In this document: piece after piece, positions 47,418-57,335 of the stretch
How positions within the stretch are numbered: position 1 is the first letter of the stretch
How the letters are laid out: each line of letters opens with the position of its first letter
NCBI RefSeq assembly: GCF_000812665.2
Contig: NZ_CP014327.1
Span: 248,001-312,000 of the forward strand
DNA from: Falsihalocynthiibacter arcticus
GTDB taxonomy: Bacteria > Pseudomonadota > Alphaproteobacteria > Rhodobacterales > Rhodobacteraceae
Direction: 5' to 3'
Length of the DNA: 64,000 bases
The notes under the pieces: model-generated
What the model was told of the DNA's origin: nothing
The model's input: only the letters and a program-made list of their open reading frames with translations
Databases searched by the model: none
Translations under genes and position numbers: made by a program

Positions 47418-50020
47418 AGGCCGTTAAAACAACCTGTCCCTATTGCGGGGTTGGCTGTGGGGTTTTGGCCTTTGCTGACGGCACAATTAAAGGCGACCCC
47501 GATCACCCCGCAAACTTTGGCCGCCTGTGTTCCAAGGGATCGGCGCTCGGCGAAACCCTCGATTTCGAGGGTCGTCTTCTCGTACCGCAGATCGGCAAAC
47601 GGGACGCAAGTTGGAACGAAGCACTTGATCTGGTTGCAAGCAAATTTCGCGACGCAATCGACGAACTCGGCCCCGATTCCGTGGCGTTTTACGTTTCAGG
47701 GCAATTGCTGACCGAAGATTACTACGTCGCCAACAAGTTGATGAAGGGCTATATTGGAAGCGCCAACATCGACACCAATTCGCGCCTGTGCATGGCGAGT
47801 TCGGTGGCGGGCCACAAGCGTGCATTCGGCACCGATACCGTGCCCGGAAATTATGAAGACCTCGATCAAGCCGACCTTGTTGTTCTGGTGGGAAGCAACC
47901 TCGCGTGGTGCCACCCAATACTGTTTCAGCGCCTTGTCGCAGCCAAAGCCGAACGCCCCAATATGCGCGTTGTCAATATTGACCCAAGGCGCACAGCCAC
48001 CAGTGATTTGACCGACCTCCACCTTGCGATCAAACCCGATGGTGATGCCGCCCTCTTTAACGCGCTTTTGACCGAAATCGAGGCCCGAGGTGCCGTCAAT
48101 ACCCCTTATGTCGCTGCACATGTTACAGGCTTTGACGCGACCCTAACTGAGGCCCGCGTTAGCAACCCTAAAGATTGCGGTTTGACCCATGCGGAAATCG
48201 CAGAATTCATCGATCTTTGGATCGGAACTGAAAAAACCGTCACCATTTATTCGCAAGGCGTTAACCAATCCGCCGTCGGGACAGATAAGGTTAATGCCAT
48301 TCTCAATTGCCACCTTGCAACAGGCCGAATTGGCCGTGCCGGAATGGGCCCCTTCAGCGTCACTGGCCAACCAAACGCTATGGGGGGACGGGAAGTAGGG
48401 GGGCTTGCGAATATGCTCGCGAACCACCTTGATTTGGAGAACCCTGCACACCGAAATGCAGTTCAAAACACTTGGAACGCGCCAGTGATAGCCGACCACG
48501 CAGGTCTCAAAGCGGTGGACCTATTTCAAGCCTGCTCCGAGGGCAAAATCAAAGCGCTCTGGGTGATTTCAACCAATCCAGCGGTATCAATGCCAAACGC
48601 GGCATTCGTTTCGCAAGCCATTGAAAATGTACCGTTTACCGTGGTGTCCGACATCATGGCGGATACCGACACGGGAGCGTTGGCCGATGTGTTGCTTCCC
48701 GCCACAGGGTGGGGTGAAAAATCCGGCACAGTCACCAATTCTGAACGCCGAATAAGCCGTCAAAGGCCCTTCATCGCAGGCCCAGAAGAAGCGCGCCCCG
48801 ACTGGCAAATTATTTGCGACGTAGCCAAACGCATGGGCTATGCGGAAGGTTTTAACTTTACCAGCCCCGCGCAGATTTTCGACGAATATGCCAAGCTTTC
48901 AACCGCAACTGAACAATTTGGCAAAGATTTTAGCATTTCCGGCCTCGCGAACCTAAGCGAAGAAGAATACGACGCGCTCGCACCTGTGCAATGGCCCATA
49001 AAAAAAGGCCAAAAACCACAGGCCCGTTTTTTTGCCAACGGCAGGTTCTTTCACGCTGATGGCAAAGCCAAAATGCTACCGATCACGCCGCCGAGGAGCA
49101 TCGATACACCCTATAGTTTCCGCCTTAATTCTGGTCGTATTCGAGACCAGTGGCACACCATGACCCGTACTGGGAAAACGGCGCGTTTGGGACAACATAT
49201 TTCCGAACCTTTCGCGGAAATACATCCACACGACGCGGAAAAAATCGGCGTTTCTGACGCGGCACTTCTGCGTATTTCGGGGCGAAATGGCAGCGCGATT
49301 TTGCGGGTCATGGTTACGGAGCGCGCCCAAATCGGAAGCCTGTTCGCTCCAATGCATTGGACCTCCACTTTCTCTGAAAACGGGCGCATTAACCATGCAG
49401 GAGACTCGCAAGTTGATCCAATTTCAGGCCAACCTGCCTTAAAGGGAGCCCAAGTAACTGCCGTAGCATTTGAGGCGGGATGGTATGCTTTTGCTGCCGC
49501 CGATCACGAAATCCATTCCAACCGTCCATATGTTGCAAGAATGCGCAGCGATACCGGTTGGCGCGCAGAAGTCGCTGGCGTAAAACAGCCTTCGTCGTGG
49601 GAGCAGGAAGCGCGCGATACACTTGCACTAACGACGGGCGAGGCGATGGTTTTCGAGGACATCAATCGCGGATCAGTGCGGGTCGCCATTATCGAAGATT
49701 GCGTTCTTCGAGGGGCCTTTTTCGCCTCCAAATCCCCCGTGGCAGTCGCACGCGGATTTGTAACATCCCTCATTGGCTCGTGCGACACTCACCATGTTTT
49801 GGCTGGTGTTCCGGGAGCAGATCAACCCGATCCAGGCGCGGTGGTTTGCTCCTGTATGAACGTCGGCATAAACACACTCCGCGCCGCGATTGATGGGGGA
49901 GCGACGAGCGTTGAGGCCCTAGGGGGCTGCACAGGTGCGGGAACCAATTGCGGCTCTTGCAAGCCCGAACTTCAGGCTTTATTGAGAGATGTACCCTCAT
50001 TGAAAGTGGCCGCCGAATGA
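47414..50020 (+). CDS. nasA: Assimilatory nitrate reductase catalytic subunit
   Basis: Reduces nitrate to nitrite in the cytosol with a bis-MGD molybdenum cofactor. The 868-residue protein starts with a 4Fe-4S site (TTCPYCGVGCGVLAF, LCSKGSALG), continues with the molybdopterin oxidoreductase domains (NIDTNSRLCMASSVAGHKRAFG and others) and ends with a 2Fe-2S BFD-like domain with the cysteines of VVCSCMNVGINTLR and GGCTGAGTNCGSCKPEL. The gene is intact, in contrast with nrtA and nirB. No separate NasC/NasB electron carrier is encoded here, so electrons probably enter through the C-terminal cluster from an outside partner. Confidence 0.94.
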   Translation: MKAVKTTCPYCGVGCGVLAFADGTIKGDPDHPANFGRLCSKGSALGETLDFEGRLLVPQIGKRDASWNEALDLVASKFRDAIDELGPDSVAFYVSGQLLTEDYYVANKLMKGYIGSANIDTNSRLCMASSVAGHKRAFGTDTVPGNYEDLDQADLVVLVGSNLAWCHPILFQRLVAAKAERPNMRVVNIDPRRTATSDLTDLHLAIKPDGDAALFNALLTEIEARGAVNTPYVAAHVTGFDATLTEARVSNPKDCGLTHAEIAEFIDLWIGTEKTVTIYSQGVNQSAVGTDKVNAILNCHLATGRIGRAGMGPFSVTGQPNAMGGREVGGLANMLANHLDLENPAHRNAVQNTWNAPVIADHAGLKAVDLFQACSEGKIKALWVISTNPAVSMPNAAFVSQAIENVPFTVVSDIMADTDTGALADVLLPATGWGEKSGTVTNSERRISRQRPFIAGPEEARPDWQIICDVAKRMGYAEGFNFTSPAQIFDEYAKLSTATEQFGKDFSISGLANLSEEEYDALAPVQWPIKKGQKPQARFFANGRFFHADGKAKMLPITPPRSIDTPYSFRLNSGRIRDQWHTMTRTGKTARLGQHISEPFAEIHPHDAEKIGVSDAALLRISGRNGSAILRVMVTERAQIGSLFAPMHWTSTFSENGRINHAGDSQVDPISGQPALKGAQVTAVAFEAGWYAFAAADHEIHSNRPYVARMRSDTGWRAEVAGVKQPSSWEQEARDTLALTTGEAMVFEDINRGSVRVAIIEDCVLRGAFFASKSPVAVARGFVTSLIGSCDTHHVLAGVPGADQPDPGAVVCSCMNVGINTLRAAIDGGATSVEALGGCTGAGTNCGSCKPELQALLRDVPSLKVAAE

Positions 50021-50996
50021 CAAATCTTGCCCCCTATGTCCGAATACTTGGGCGGGGGCCGGGACGTTCGCGCTCTCTCACGCAAGAGGAAGCTTTTGAA
50101 GCATTTTCGCTGGTTCTAAGCGGGGATTGCGCACCTGAATCCGTCGGCGCCCTGTTGATGCTTATGCGATTTCGCGGTGAAAATAGTGCCGAGATCGCAG
50201 GGTGTGTACAGGCTCTTCGGGCCCGTGTTTCGGGCTGGGAAACGGTGCCGGTATCGCTGGATTGGCCGACCTATGCGGCGGGGCGCACCCGCGGATTGCC
50301 CTACTTCCTGCTTGCAGCAAAACTGGTGGCTCAAACTGGGGAGACCGTGCTATTACACGGTTGGAATTCGCACCAGAACCCATTGGCCTCTGCGCGTGAA
50401 CAACTTGCGCCACTCGGCATAAAAACCGTTACAACACCGCAACAAGCCATTGGTGCTCTCTCGACGGGTGGCGTGGCCTATGCCCCCTTGAAGAGCTCTC
50501 GCCTGAAGCCTTTAGGGTTTTGAAATTGCGGGATGTTTTCGGGCTTCGCTCCGCTGTCAACACAACCTTGCGGGTCTTTAATCCAACGGGAGCACTGGCT
50601 TCTGTTCAGGGAGTTTTCCATCCATCCTACCGCGAATTGCAAGCCGATGCAGGCGCGCTTTTGGGCCTCCCCTCTCTTTCTGTTATCAAAGGCGGTGGCG
50701 GCGAGTTCGAGCGCCATCCGTCTAAGGATGTTCAAGCCTTTGGATTGCGCGAAACAGTCGCATGGGAGGGGATCGCCCCTGCCCTCATGCAGGAAACCCG
50801 CAAGCTGGCAGAAGACGCGCCAGAGCCAGAAAACCTCGCGGCTTTCTGGCGCGGCGATATCACCAATCCTTTTGCCGAAGCTATCGTAACGGGCACAACG
50901 GGGCTCGCCTTGCTAACGCTTGGAAAAGCCGCGACAATCCAACAAGCGGACGAACGCGCACGGCAACTTTGGGCCGCACGCACACCGTCCATGTAG
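50017..50996 (+). pseudogene. Glycosyltransferase family 3 / anthranilate phosphoribosyltransferase-like (YbiB-like), one-base frameshift
   Basis: The N-terminal half (PYVRILGRGPGRSRSLTQEEAFEAF) and the C-terminal half (DVFGLRSAVNTTLRVFNPTG, LPSLSVIKGGGGEFERHP) match the YbiB-type TrpD-like family often seen in nas operons, whose role is unclear (DNA or nucleotide binding has been suggested). The frame breaks near 50483. Adding one C to the five-base run at 50483-50487 gives continuous STGGVAYAPLEELSPEAFRV-like sequence and a normal protein of about 326 residues. It starts four bases inside nasA. Treat the break as suspect. Confidence 0.85.
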
Positions 50997-51005
50997 GAGA
51001 AATCG

Positions 51006-52007
51006 GTGAAAACATTTCCCATGTTCCTGACTGTCGCTGGACGTCGCATCGTTATTTGTGGCGGCGGCGAACAAGCGGCGCAAAAATGTCGGCTGGCTTT
51101 AAAAACCGAAGCGCAAATTGTGATTGCCGCCGGTGGCGAACTTGACGACGAACTCGCGGGTATCATCGCCCAAGGGCAAGCAAAACTTCATAGCACGGAC
51201 GTAACTGTCGAGGTGTTTGAAGGCGCCGCTTTGGTTTTCATCGCGACGGGTTGCAAGGGGGCGGACGGCGCCCTTCATGCCATTGCGAAAGCGGCTGGCG
51301 CAATTGTAAACGTTGTTGATCAGCCCGCGCTTTGCGATGCGATGACCCCTTCCATTGTGGATCGCGATCCCGTTGTTGTGGCCATCGGCACTGAGGGGAC
51401 CGCGCCCGTTTTAGCGCGGCAAATCAAGACCCGCATGGAGGAGTTGCTCGAACCAAACCTCGGCGATTTGGCCGCCCTTGTTGGACGGCTCCGCGACAGC
51501 GCGGCGCATCATCTCGGTCCCATTCAACGGCGCGATCTTTGGCGCTGGGTGTTTACGGCCAGCCCGCGTGCGGATTTCACCGCAGGCCGCGAACGGCCTG
51601 CCGCTCTGGCGATCAAAAATGCCATTGCGAACGGGGGCGCACCTGCCCAAGATTTGCCAGGGCTTTGTTTGGTTTCAACGGGACAAGGCGGGCGGGATAT
51701 GATGACGTTGCGGTCGGTCAAACGGCTTCAGGACGCGGACGTCATTTTCTATGATGGTGCCTTTGATCGCAGCTACCTTGAGTTCGCGCGGCGGGATGCT
51801 GAACGCGTGGAAGCGCCGCGAGATCAGCCCATTGAAACAACGTCAGAACAAATGATCAAAGAAGCGCGGGCCAATCGGCGGGTTGTGTGGTTAACCCACG
51901 AAAACCCCGAAACCTGTGTGCAATGTGGGGCGCTCAAATCGGCCTTCGCAAGCGCCGAACTTAAGTGTGAAACGGTGGCCGGCGTGTTTTCACCAGCCAC
52001 CGAATAG
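51006..52007 (+). CDS. cysG: Siroheme synthase-type protein, short
   Basis: A 333-residue protein, against about 460 in full CysG. The N-terminal half is the precorrin-2 dehydrogenase/ferrochelatase part (VICGGGEQAAQKCRLALKTEAQI). The C-terminal part resembles only the first half of the SUMT methyltransferase domain and has lost its glycine-rich motif (LVSTGQGGRDMMTLRSVKRLQ). It is followed one base later by convergent gcvP, so truncation by a missing downstream part is not possible in place. Siroheme is the NirB cofactor, which explains its position; the methyltransferase step must be done elsewhere. The start is a GTG with taggag before it. Confidence 0.75.
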   Translation: MKTFPMFLTVAGRRIVICGGGEQAAQKCRLALKTEAQIVIAAGGELDDELAGIIAQGQAKLHSTDVTVEVFEGAALVFIATGCKGADGALHAIAKAAGAIVNVVDQPALCDAMTPSIVDRDPVVVAIGTEGTAPVLARQIKTRMEELLEPNLGDLAALVGRLRDSAAHHLGPIQRRDLWRWVFTASPRADFTAGRERPAALAIKNAIANGGAPAQDLPGLCLVSTGQGGRDMMTLRSVKRLQDADVIFYDGAFDRSYLEFARRDAERVEAPRDQPIETTSEQMIKEARANRRVVWLTHENPETCVQCGALKSAFASAELKCETVAGVFSPATE

Positions 52008-52008
52008 G

Positions 52009-54875
52009 TCATTCCGCCGCGTCGAGATAGCTTTCGAGCGGTGGGCAGGTACAGATCAAATTCCGATCCCCAAAGACGTTGTCGATCCGCCCAACAGGGG
52101 GCCAATATTTGTCGACTTTGAACGATCCGGGAGGGAAACAACCCTGCTCACGCGTGTAGGGGCGATCCCAGTCGCCAACCAGCGATGCAACCGTATGGGG
52201 CGCGTGTTTGAGCGGGTTGTTGTCGGCATCCATTTCACCAGATTCAATCGCTGCAATCTCAGCACGAATTGAAAGCATCGCATCGATAAAGCGATCTAAC
52301 TCGGCCTTTGTCTCGGACTCGGTTGGCTCAATCATGAGCGTGCCCGCAACGGGCCAACTCATGGTGGGCGCGTGGAAACCGCTGTCCATCAGGCGCTTGG
52401 CGATATCATCCACAGTCACATGCGCAGATTCCGCAAACGGGCGCGTATCAAGGATACACTCGTGTGCGACGTTGCCGCCTTTGCCTGTGAACAGGACATC
52501 ATAGGCGCCAGAAAGCCGCGCGCGGATGTAGTTGGCATTCAAAATGGCAACTTTAGTCGCGTTCGTTATCCCCTCGCCGCCCATCATCAGGCAATAGGCC
52601 CAACTGATTGGCAGGATTGAAGCTGAGCCAAATTGCGCTGCGGAAACAGGGCCTTCGCCGCCACCTGGCATTTCTGGATGTCCTGGAAGGAAAGGCTCAA
52701 GGTGCTTGCGCACACCGATGGGGCCCATTCCGGGACCACCACCGCCGTGCGGGATGCAGAAGGTTTTGTGCAGGTTCAGGTGGCTTACGTCGCCGCCCAA
52801 TTTCCCCGGTTGAGCCAGACCGACCATCGCGTTGAGGTTCGCGCCGTCGATATAAACTTGGCCGCCGTAGGAGTGGGTGATTTCGCACACGTCCTTGATT
52901 GTTTTTTCAAACACGCCGTGAGTGGAGGGATAGGTGATCATACAGGCAGCGAGATTGTCGCCTGCGGCTTCGGCTTTGGCGCGGAAATCTTCCACGTCGA
53001 TGTCGCCGTTTTCTGCGGATTTCACCACAACAACCTTCATGCCCACCATTTGCGCGGAGGCCGGATTTGTACCGTGCGCCGAAACTGGAATGAGGCATAC
53101 GTCGCGGTCAAAATCGCCGTTGGAGCGGTGGTAGGCGGCAATGGCAAGCAGCCCCGCATATTCGCCCTGCGCGCCAGAGTTTGGCTGCATCGACATCGCA
53201 TCATAGCCTGTAATCATGCACAACCGCTCCGACAGATCCTTGATCATTTCAAGGTATCCCTCGGTTTGATCAACGGGTGCGAAGGGGTGGATAGAATTAA
53301 ATTCCGGCCATGTCACCGGCATCATTTCAACCGCCGCATTGAGCTTCATCGTGCAAGATCCAAGTGGGATCATCGTGCGATCAAGCGCCAAATCACGGTC
53401 CGCGAGGCGACGCATATAGCGCATCATTTCCGCTTCGGCACGGTTCATGTGGAAGATCGGGTGAGTTAGAAAATCACTAGTCCGCAGAAGCGCATCAGGG
53501 AAGTTTTGCGACAGGGTTTCGGAGGTGTTCGCCTGCCACTCTGTAGCCTTTGTGTCCAATCCAAAGGCACGCCAAACGCCTTCAATAACCGCGGCGTCAA
53601 CAACCTCATCCACAGAAATTCCGACACGAGTTGTCCCAACTTTCCGCAGGTTAATCCCTTCGGCCTCGGCGTTCTTCAATATCGCATTTTGGAATGCACC
53701 GACTTCGACTGTGACGGTGTCAAAGAAGGATTTGGTCTCAACTCCAAAGCCCGCATCCGTCAGGCCTTTGGCCAAGGTTTGCGCATTGAAATGCACCATT
53801 TCTGCGATAGATTTCAGACCTTTGGGGCCGTGAAACACTGCAAAGAAGCTCGCCATAACGGCCAGCAAGGCTTGTGCTGTACAGACGTTGGAGGTCGCTT
53901 TTTCACGGCGGATATGTTGCTCGCGGGTTTGCAAGCTGAGGCGGTATGCCTTGTTACCTTGGGAGTCGATTGAGACCCCAACAATTCGGCCCGGCATAGA
54001 GCGTTTGAAGTTGTCGGCACAGGACATGAAGGCCGCGTGTGGGCCGCCAAATCCGAGAGGCACGCCAAAGCGCTGCGCCGATCCAACGGCGATATCCGCC
54101 CCCATCGCGCCGGGTTCTTTGAGCATGGTCAATGCCAAAAGGTCGGTCGCCATTGTTGCGCCGGCTTTGGCCGCGTGAAGCGCTTCAATCTCAGGGGTGA
54201 AATCCCGCAAGACGCCGAAGGTTCCAGGGTATTGGAAGATCGCGCCAAAGACTTCATCCGCCTTAAGATCATCCACATTGCCAACAATCACTTCGATCCC
54301 CAAGGGGGCCGCACGTGTTTGAATAACGGCAATATTTTGGGGATGACAATTTTCGTCCACAAAGAAGGCTTTGGCTTTGGATTTAACCACACGTTGCGTC
54401 ATGACCATCGCTTCGGCACAAGCCGTAGCTTCATCCAAGAGCGACGCATTCGCGACCGGCAAACCAGTCAAATCCGACACCACAGTCTGGAAGTTGAGCA
54501 ACGCCTCTAGACGACCCTGGGCAATCTCTGGTTGGTAGGGCGTATAGGCCGTGTACCAAGCGGGATTTTCCAGAATGTTGCGTTGGATCGCGGGGGTGTC
54601 ACGGTACCGTAATACCCCTGCCCGATCAGGTTGGTCATCACCTTATTTTTCTTTGCCGTCACACGCATTTTCGCAAGCAAACCGTGCTCAGTCATGGGCG
54701 CCCAAGGCAATGGCTCCATTTGACGAATACTGTCAGGAACCGTTGCATCAATCAGCGCATCAAGCGACGGATATCCGATCACCTCAAGCATCTGCGCCAT
54801 TTCTTCTGGCGATGGGCCAATATGGCGACGGTTGGCGAAATCGTAGGTGTTATAACCAGTGGTTTGATAGGGCAT
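52009..54875 (-). pseudogene. gcvP: Glycine dehydrogenase (decarboxylating), one-base frameshift
   Basis: The P protein of the glycine cleavage system. The N-terminal segment (54875 down) has [15 protein letters not shown] and IGQGYYGT; the rest (54501 down) has [32 protein letters not shown], and the pyridoxal-phosphate lysine in [20 protein letters not shown]. Adding one base to the run at 54592-54596 joins them into about 955 residues, the usual size. Glycine cleavage is normally needed for one-carbon metabolism, and the other operon genes are intact, so an assembly error is likely. It follows gcvH by eight bases. Confidence 0.92.
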
Positions 54876-54883
54876 TTTTTTCC

Positions 54884-55243
54884 TTAACCGATAAAGGCTT
54901 TATAAGCCGCTTCGTCCATCATGTCGTCCATCGGGCCGAGATCGTCGACCTTAAGCTTCACAAACCAAGCGTCATTTTCAGGGTCGTCGTTTACTTTGCC
55001 CGGCTCGTTTACGATCGAGTCGTTCACTTCCATGATTTCACCGTCGATGGGCGCAAGAATGTCGGACGCCGCTTTCACGCTTTCGATCACAACGATTTCG
55101 TCGTCTTTTACGACCATAGTGCCAACTTCAGGCAATTCAACAAAGACAACATCGCCAAGTTGCTCTGCGGCGTGGGCCGTAATGCCAACAACAACAAGGT
55201 CGTCTTCGATGCGCAGCCATTCGTGTTCTTCAGTGTATTTCAT
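54884..55243 (-). CDS. gcvH: Glycine cleavage system H protein
   Basis: The lipoylated carrier of the glycine cleavage system, 119 residues. The lipoyl-attachment lysine is in [12 protein letters not shown] near residue 57, and the [19 protein letters not shown] and WFVKLKVDD segments are standard. It lies between gcvT (20-base gap) and gcvP (eight-base gap) in one transcript, with a GGAGAG ribosome-binding site before its start. Confidence 0.95.
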   Translation of the reverse strand: MKYTEEHEWLRIEDDLVVVGITAHAAEQLGDVVFVELPEVGTMVVKDDEIVVIESVKAASDILAPIDGEIMEVNDSIVNEPGKVNDDPENDAWFVKLKVDDLGPMDDMMDEAAYKAFIG

Positions 55244-55263
55244 AGGGTCTCTCCTGTTGGATT

Positions 55264-56382
55264 TTAGCGTTTATAAGTGGATGGGCGGAACGGCATGTCG
55301 GCCACGGTTGCAGGCACGCGTTTGCCGCGCAGTTCGGCGAAAATCTTGGTGCCCGTTTGCGCGAATTCAGTGGCCACATAGCCCATCGACATCGGGCCTT
55401 CGATGCTCGGACCGAAGGCACCGGAGGTCACTTCACCCATAGATTCTGTGGCAGTTTCATCGGCGAATAGAAGTGTATGCGCGCGCATCGGGGCGCGGCC
55501 CTCGGGAAGGATACCCACACGGCGGCGACTTGCGCCCGTTTCAAACTGCGCAAGGATGACCTGCGCGCCGGGGAAACCGCCTTCGCGCGCGCCACCGTTA
55601 CGGCGCGCTTTTTGAACGGCCCATTCCAGAGCGGCCTCAACCGGTGTTGTTGTTGTGTCAATGTCGTCACCATAGAGGCAAAGTCCGGCTTCAAGACGCA
55701 AGCTGTCGCGCGCGCCAAGGCCGATCGGTTCCACATCATCTTGCACCAGCAAGGCTTGGGCAAAGGCAACGGCATTGTCGTTAGAAACCGAAATTTCATA
55801 GCCATCTTCGCCCGTGTATCCTGAACGCGAAATCCACAGCTCGCCAAAGTCGGAGGCCACCACAGAAACATCCATAAACACCATCTCGGCGGCCGAAGGC
55901 ACAAGTGCCGAAAGGGCCGCCTCTGCTGCTGGACCTTGCAAAGCCAGAAGCGCACGGTCCTTAATTACCTCGATCTCACAATCAGGCAATCCAGCTTTCA
56001 TATGGGCAATATCTGCTTCTTTACAGGCGGCGTTAACCACCAAAAACAAATGATCGCCACGGTTAGCAACCATCAAGTCATCGAGAATTCCGCCATCCTC
56101 ATTGGTAAACATCGCATAGCGCTGACGCCCTTCGGCCAACGGAATAAGCGACACAGGCACCAAACTCTCAAGGGATTCAGCCGGATTATCGCCACGCAGT
56201 AAAACTTGCCCCATGTGGCTCACATCAAACAGTCCCGCTTTGGTGCGTGTATGCAAATGCTCTTTCATCACGCCCAGCGGATATTGCACGGGCATTGCGT
56301 ATCCTGCGAAGGGCACCATTTTGGCCCCAAGCTCGACGTGTAAATCATGAAAAACGGTCTGTTCTAATACGGCATCAGTCAT
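55264..56382 (-). CDS. gcvT: Aminomethyltransferase (glycine cleavage T protein)
   Basis: Transfers the methylene group from H protein to tetrahydrofolate. The 372-residue protein includes MVPFAGYAMPVQYPLGVMKEH, FDVSHMGQVLLRG, the RSGYTGEDGYEI segment of the folate-binding family and a C-terminal GPMSMGYVA...G region. Start 56382 (MTDAVLEQTVFHDLHVELGAK) was preferred over an in-frame start at 56427 that would sit in the riboswitch expression platform. It is the first gene of gcvT-gcvH-gcvP, just downstream of the glycine riboswitch. Confidence 0.95.
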   Translation of the reverse strand: MTDAVLEQTVFHDLHVELGAKMVPFAGYAMPVQYPLGVMKEHLHTRTKAGLFDVSHMGQVLLRGDNPAESLESLVPVSLIPLAEGRQRYAMFTNEDGGILDDLMVANRGDHLFLVVNAACKEADIAHMKAGLPDCEIEVIKDRALLALQGPAAEAALSALVPSAAEMVFMDVSVVASDFGELWISRSGYTGEDGYEISVSNDNAVAFAQALLVQDDVEPIGLGARDSLRLEAGLCLYGDDIDTTTTPVEAALEWAVQKARRNGGAREGGFPGAQVILAQFETGASRRRVGILPEGRAPMRAHTLLFADETATESMGEVTSGAFGPSIEGPMSMGYVATEFAQTGTKIFAELRGKRVPATVADMPFRPSTYKR

Positions 56383-56460
56383 CTGGCGTCCCCATTCTCT
56401 GATGCACGTGCAAGCGCGCGGCACCATTCAAAGCCCGCCCGATGCGTGCCTTTCTGATGC

Positions 56461-56620
56461 CCCCTCTGTCTTTTGCGCCTGAGATCGTTATCCCTTCGGC
56501 GGGCCTTGCGACCACTCTCCAGAGTTTTCGTACATCCCCGTGGTCCTGATGCCTGAGAGTTTACCGGGGCGGTTGCTCCTTCGGCACTATGAAACGCGAA
56601 CGTTGCATAGATTCTCCCAC
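56461..56620 (-). ncRNA. Tandem glycine riboswitch
   Basis: Two aptamers with conserved cores lie in the gcvT leader. Aptamer 1 (about 56620-56537) contains GTGGGAGAAT, GTGCCGAAGGAGCAA and ACTCTCAGGC; aptamer 2 (about 56526-56461) contains CTCTGGAGAG, CGCCGAAGGGATAA and ATCTCAGGCGCAAAAGACAG. The roughly 78-base platform that follows (56383-56460) can form a GGCAC/GTGCC hairpin but has no T tract, so control may be at translation or through an unclear structure. Glycine binding should turn the operon on. Confidence 0.93.
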
Positions 56621-56632
56621 TGAGATGCCAAA

Positions 56633-56661
56633 TTAATACCGTTGAATTGAGCATCCGACAA
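56633..56661 (-). promoter_or_regulatory. gcvT operon promoter
   Basis: On the minus strand TTGTCG (56656-56661) and TATTAA (56633-56638) are separated by exactly 17 bases, placing transcription start a few bases before the first riboswitch aptamer. The same intergenic region must also drive the divergent gene at 56701. Confidence 0.7.
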
Positions 56662-56700
56662 GGGGTTGTATTCAGCCGCATACTGCGTAAATGCTGGGAT

Positions 56701-57258
56701 ATGAAAAATCCATTCTTTTTTGGCTATGGCTCGCTGGTTAATAAATCGACCCATTTGTATGAAAACGCCCACACGGCCCGAATCTCGGGCTGGCGTCGCA
56801 CATGGCGGCATACGCCGCATCATCCGGTATCTTTGCTCACAGCAACCCCTTGTGCGGCAAGCGAAATTGACGGGCTAATTGCGGAAGTTCCCAACGCCAA
56901 TTGGCAAGCCTTAGACGAGCGCGAAAGCGGTTATGATCGCCACGTCGCGACCACGGTTGCGCATCCCCTTTCGCACACTCCCGAAATTGCGATCTATGCC
57001 GTGCCTCTTCAAGTCCCGTTCCAATCGCCCCATGCCCCAAGGATACTTTTGAGCTATCTGGATGTCGTGGTTCAGGGTTTTTTGCTTGAATATGGCGAAG
57101 AAGGCGTTGCGAGGTTTTTTGCGACCACCGATGGCTGGGACACTCCGATTTTGAACGATCGCGCCACGCCGCAATACCCCCGCGCCCGCATTCTCAGTCC
57201 AGATCAAACAGCATTGGTGGATGATTTCATAGCCCGTCTAGCGATGAAACCGCAGTAG
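56701..57258 (+). CDS. Gamma-glutamylcyclotransferase-like protein
   Basis: A 185-residue protein with the GGCT/AIG2 fold. The FGYGSLVNKSTHL motif at its start corresponds to the substrate-binding YGSL loop, and LDERESGYDRH contains the acidic catalytic residue expected of the family. The start at 56701 directly opens this motif; the in-frame start at 56647 lies further into the divergent promoter region. Substrates of bacterial relatives vary, so the exact reaction is open. The gene is convergent with the MATE transporter, 77 bases apart. Confidence 0.82.
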   Translation: MKNPFFFGYGSLVNKSTHLYENAHTARISGWRRTWRHTPHHPVSLLTATPCAASEIDGLIAEVPNANWQALDERESGYDRHVATTVAHPLSHTPEIAIYAVPLQVPFQSPHAPRILLSYLDVVVQGFLLEYGEEGVARFFATTDGWDTPILNDRATPQYPRARILSPDQTALVDDFIARLAMKPQ

Positions 57259-57335
57259 GCTTAACTGACGCGCTTGACGTGCGAATGGTTCTGGTTGGAT
57301 CACGATACCCCCGTCGCCCGTTGTGGTTTTTCTAA

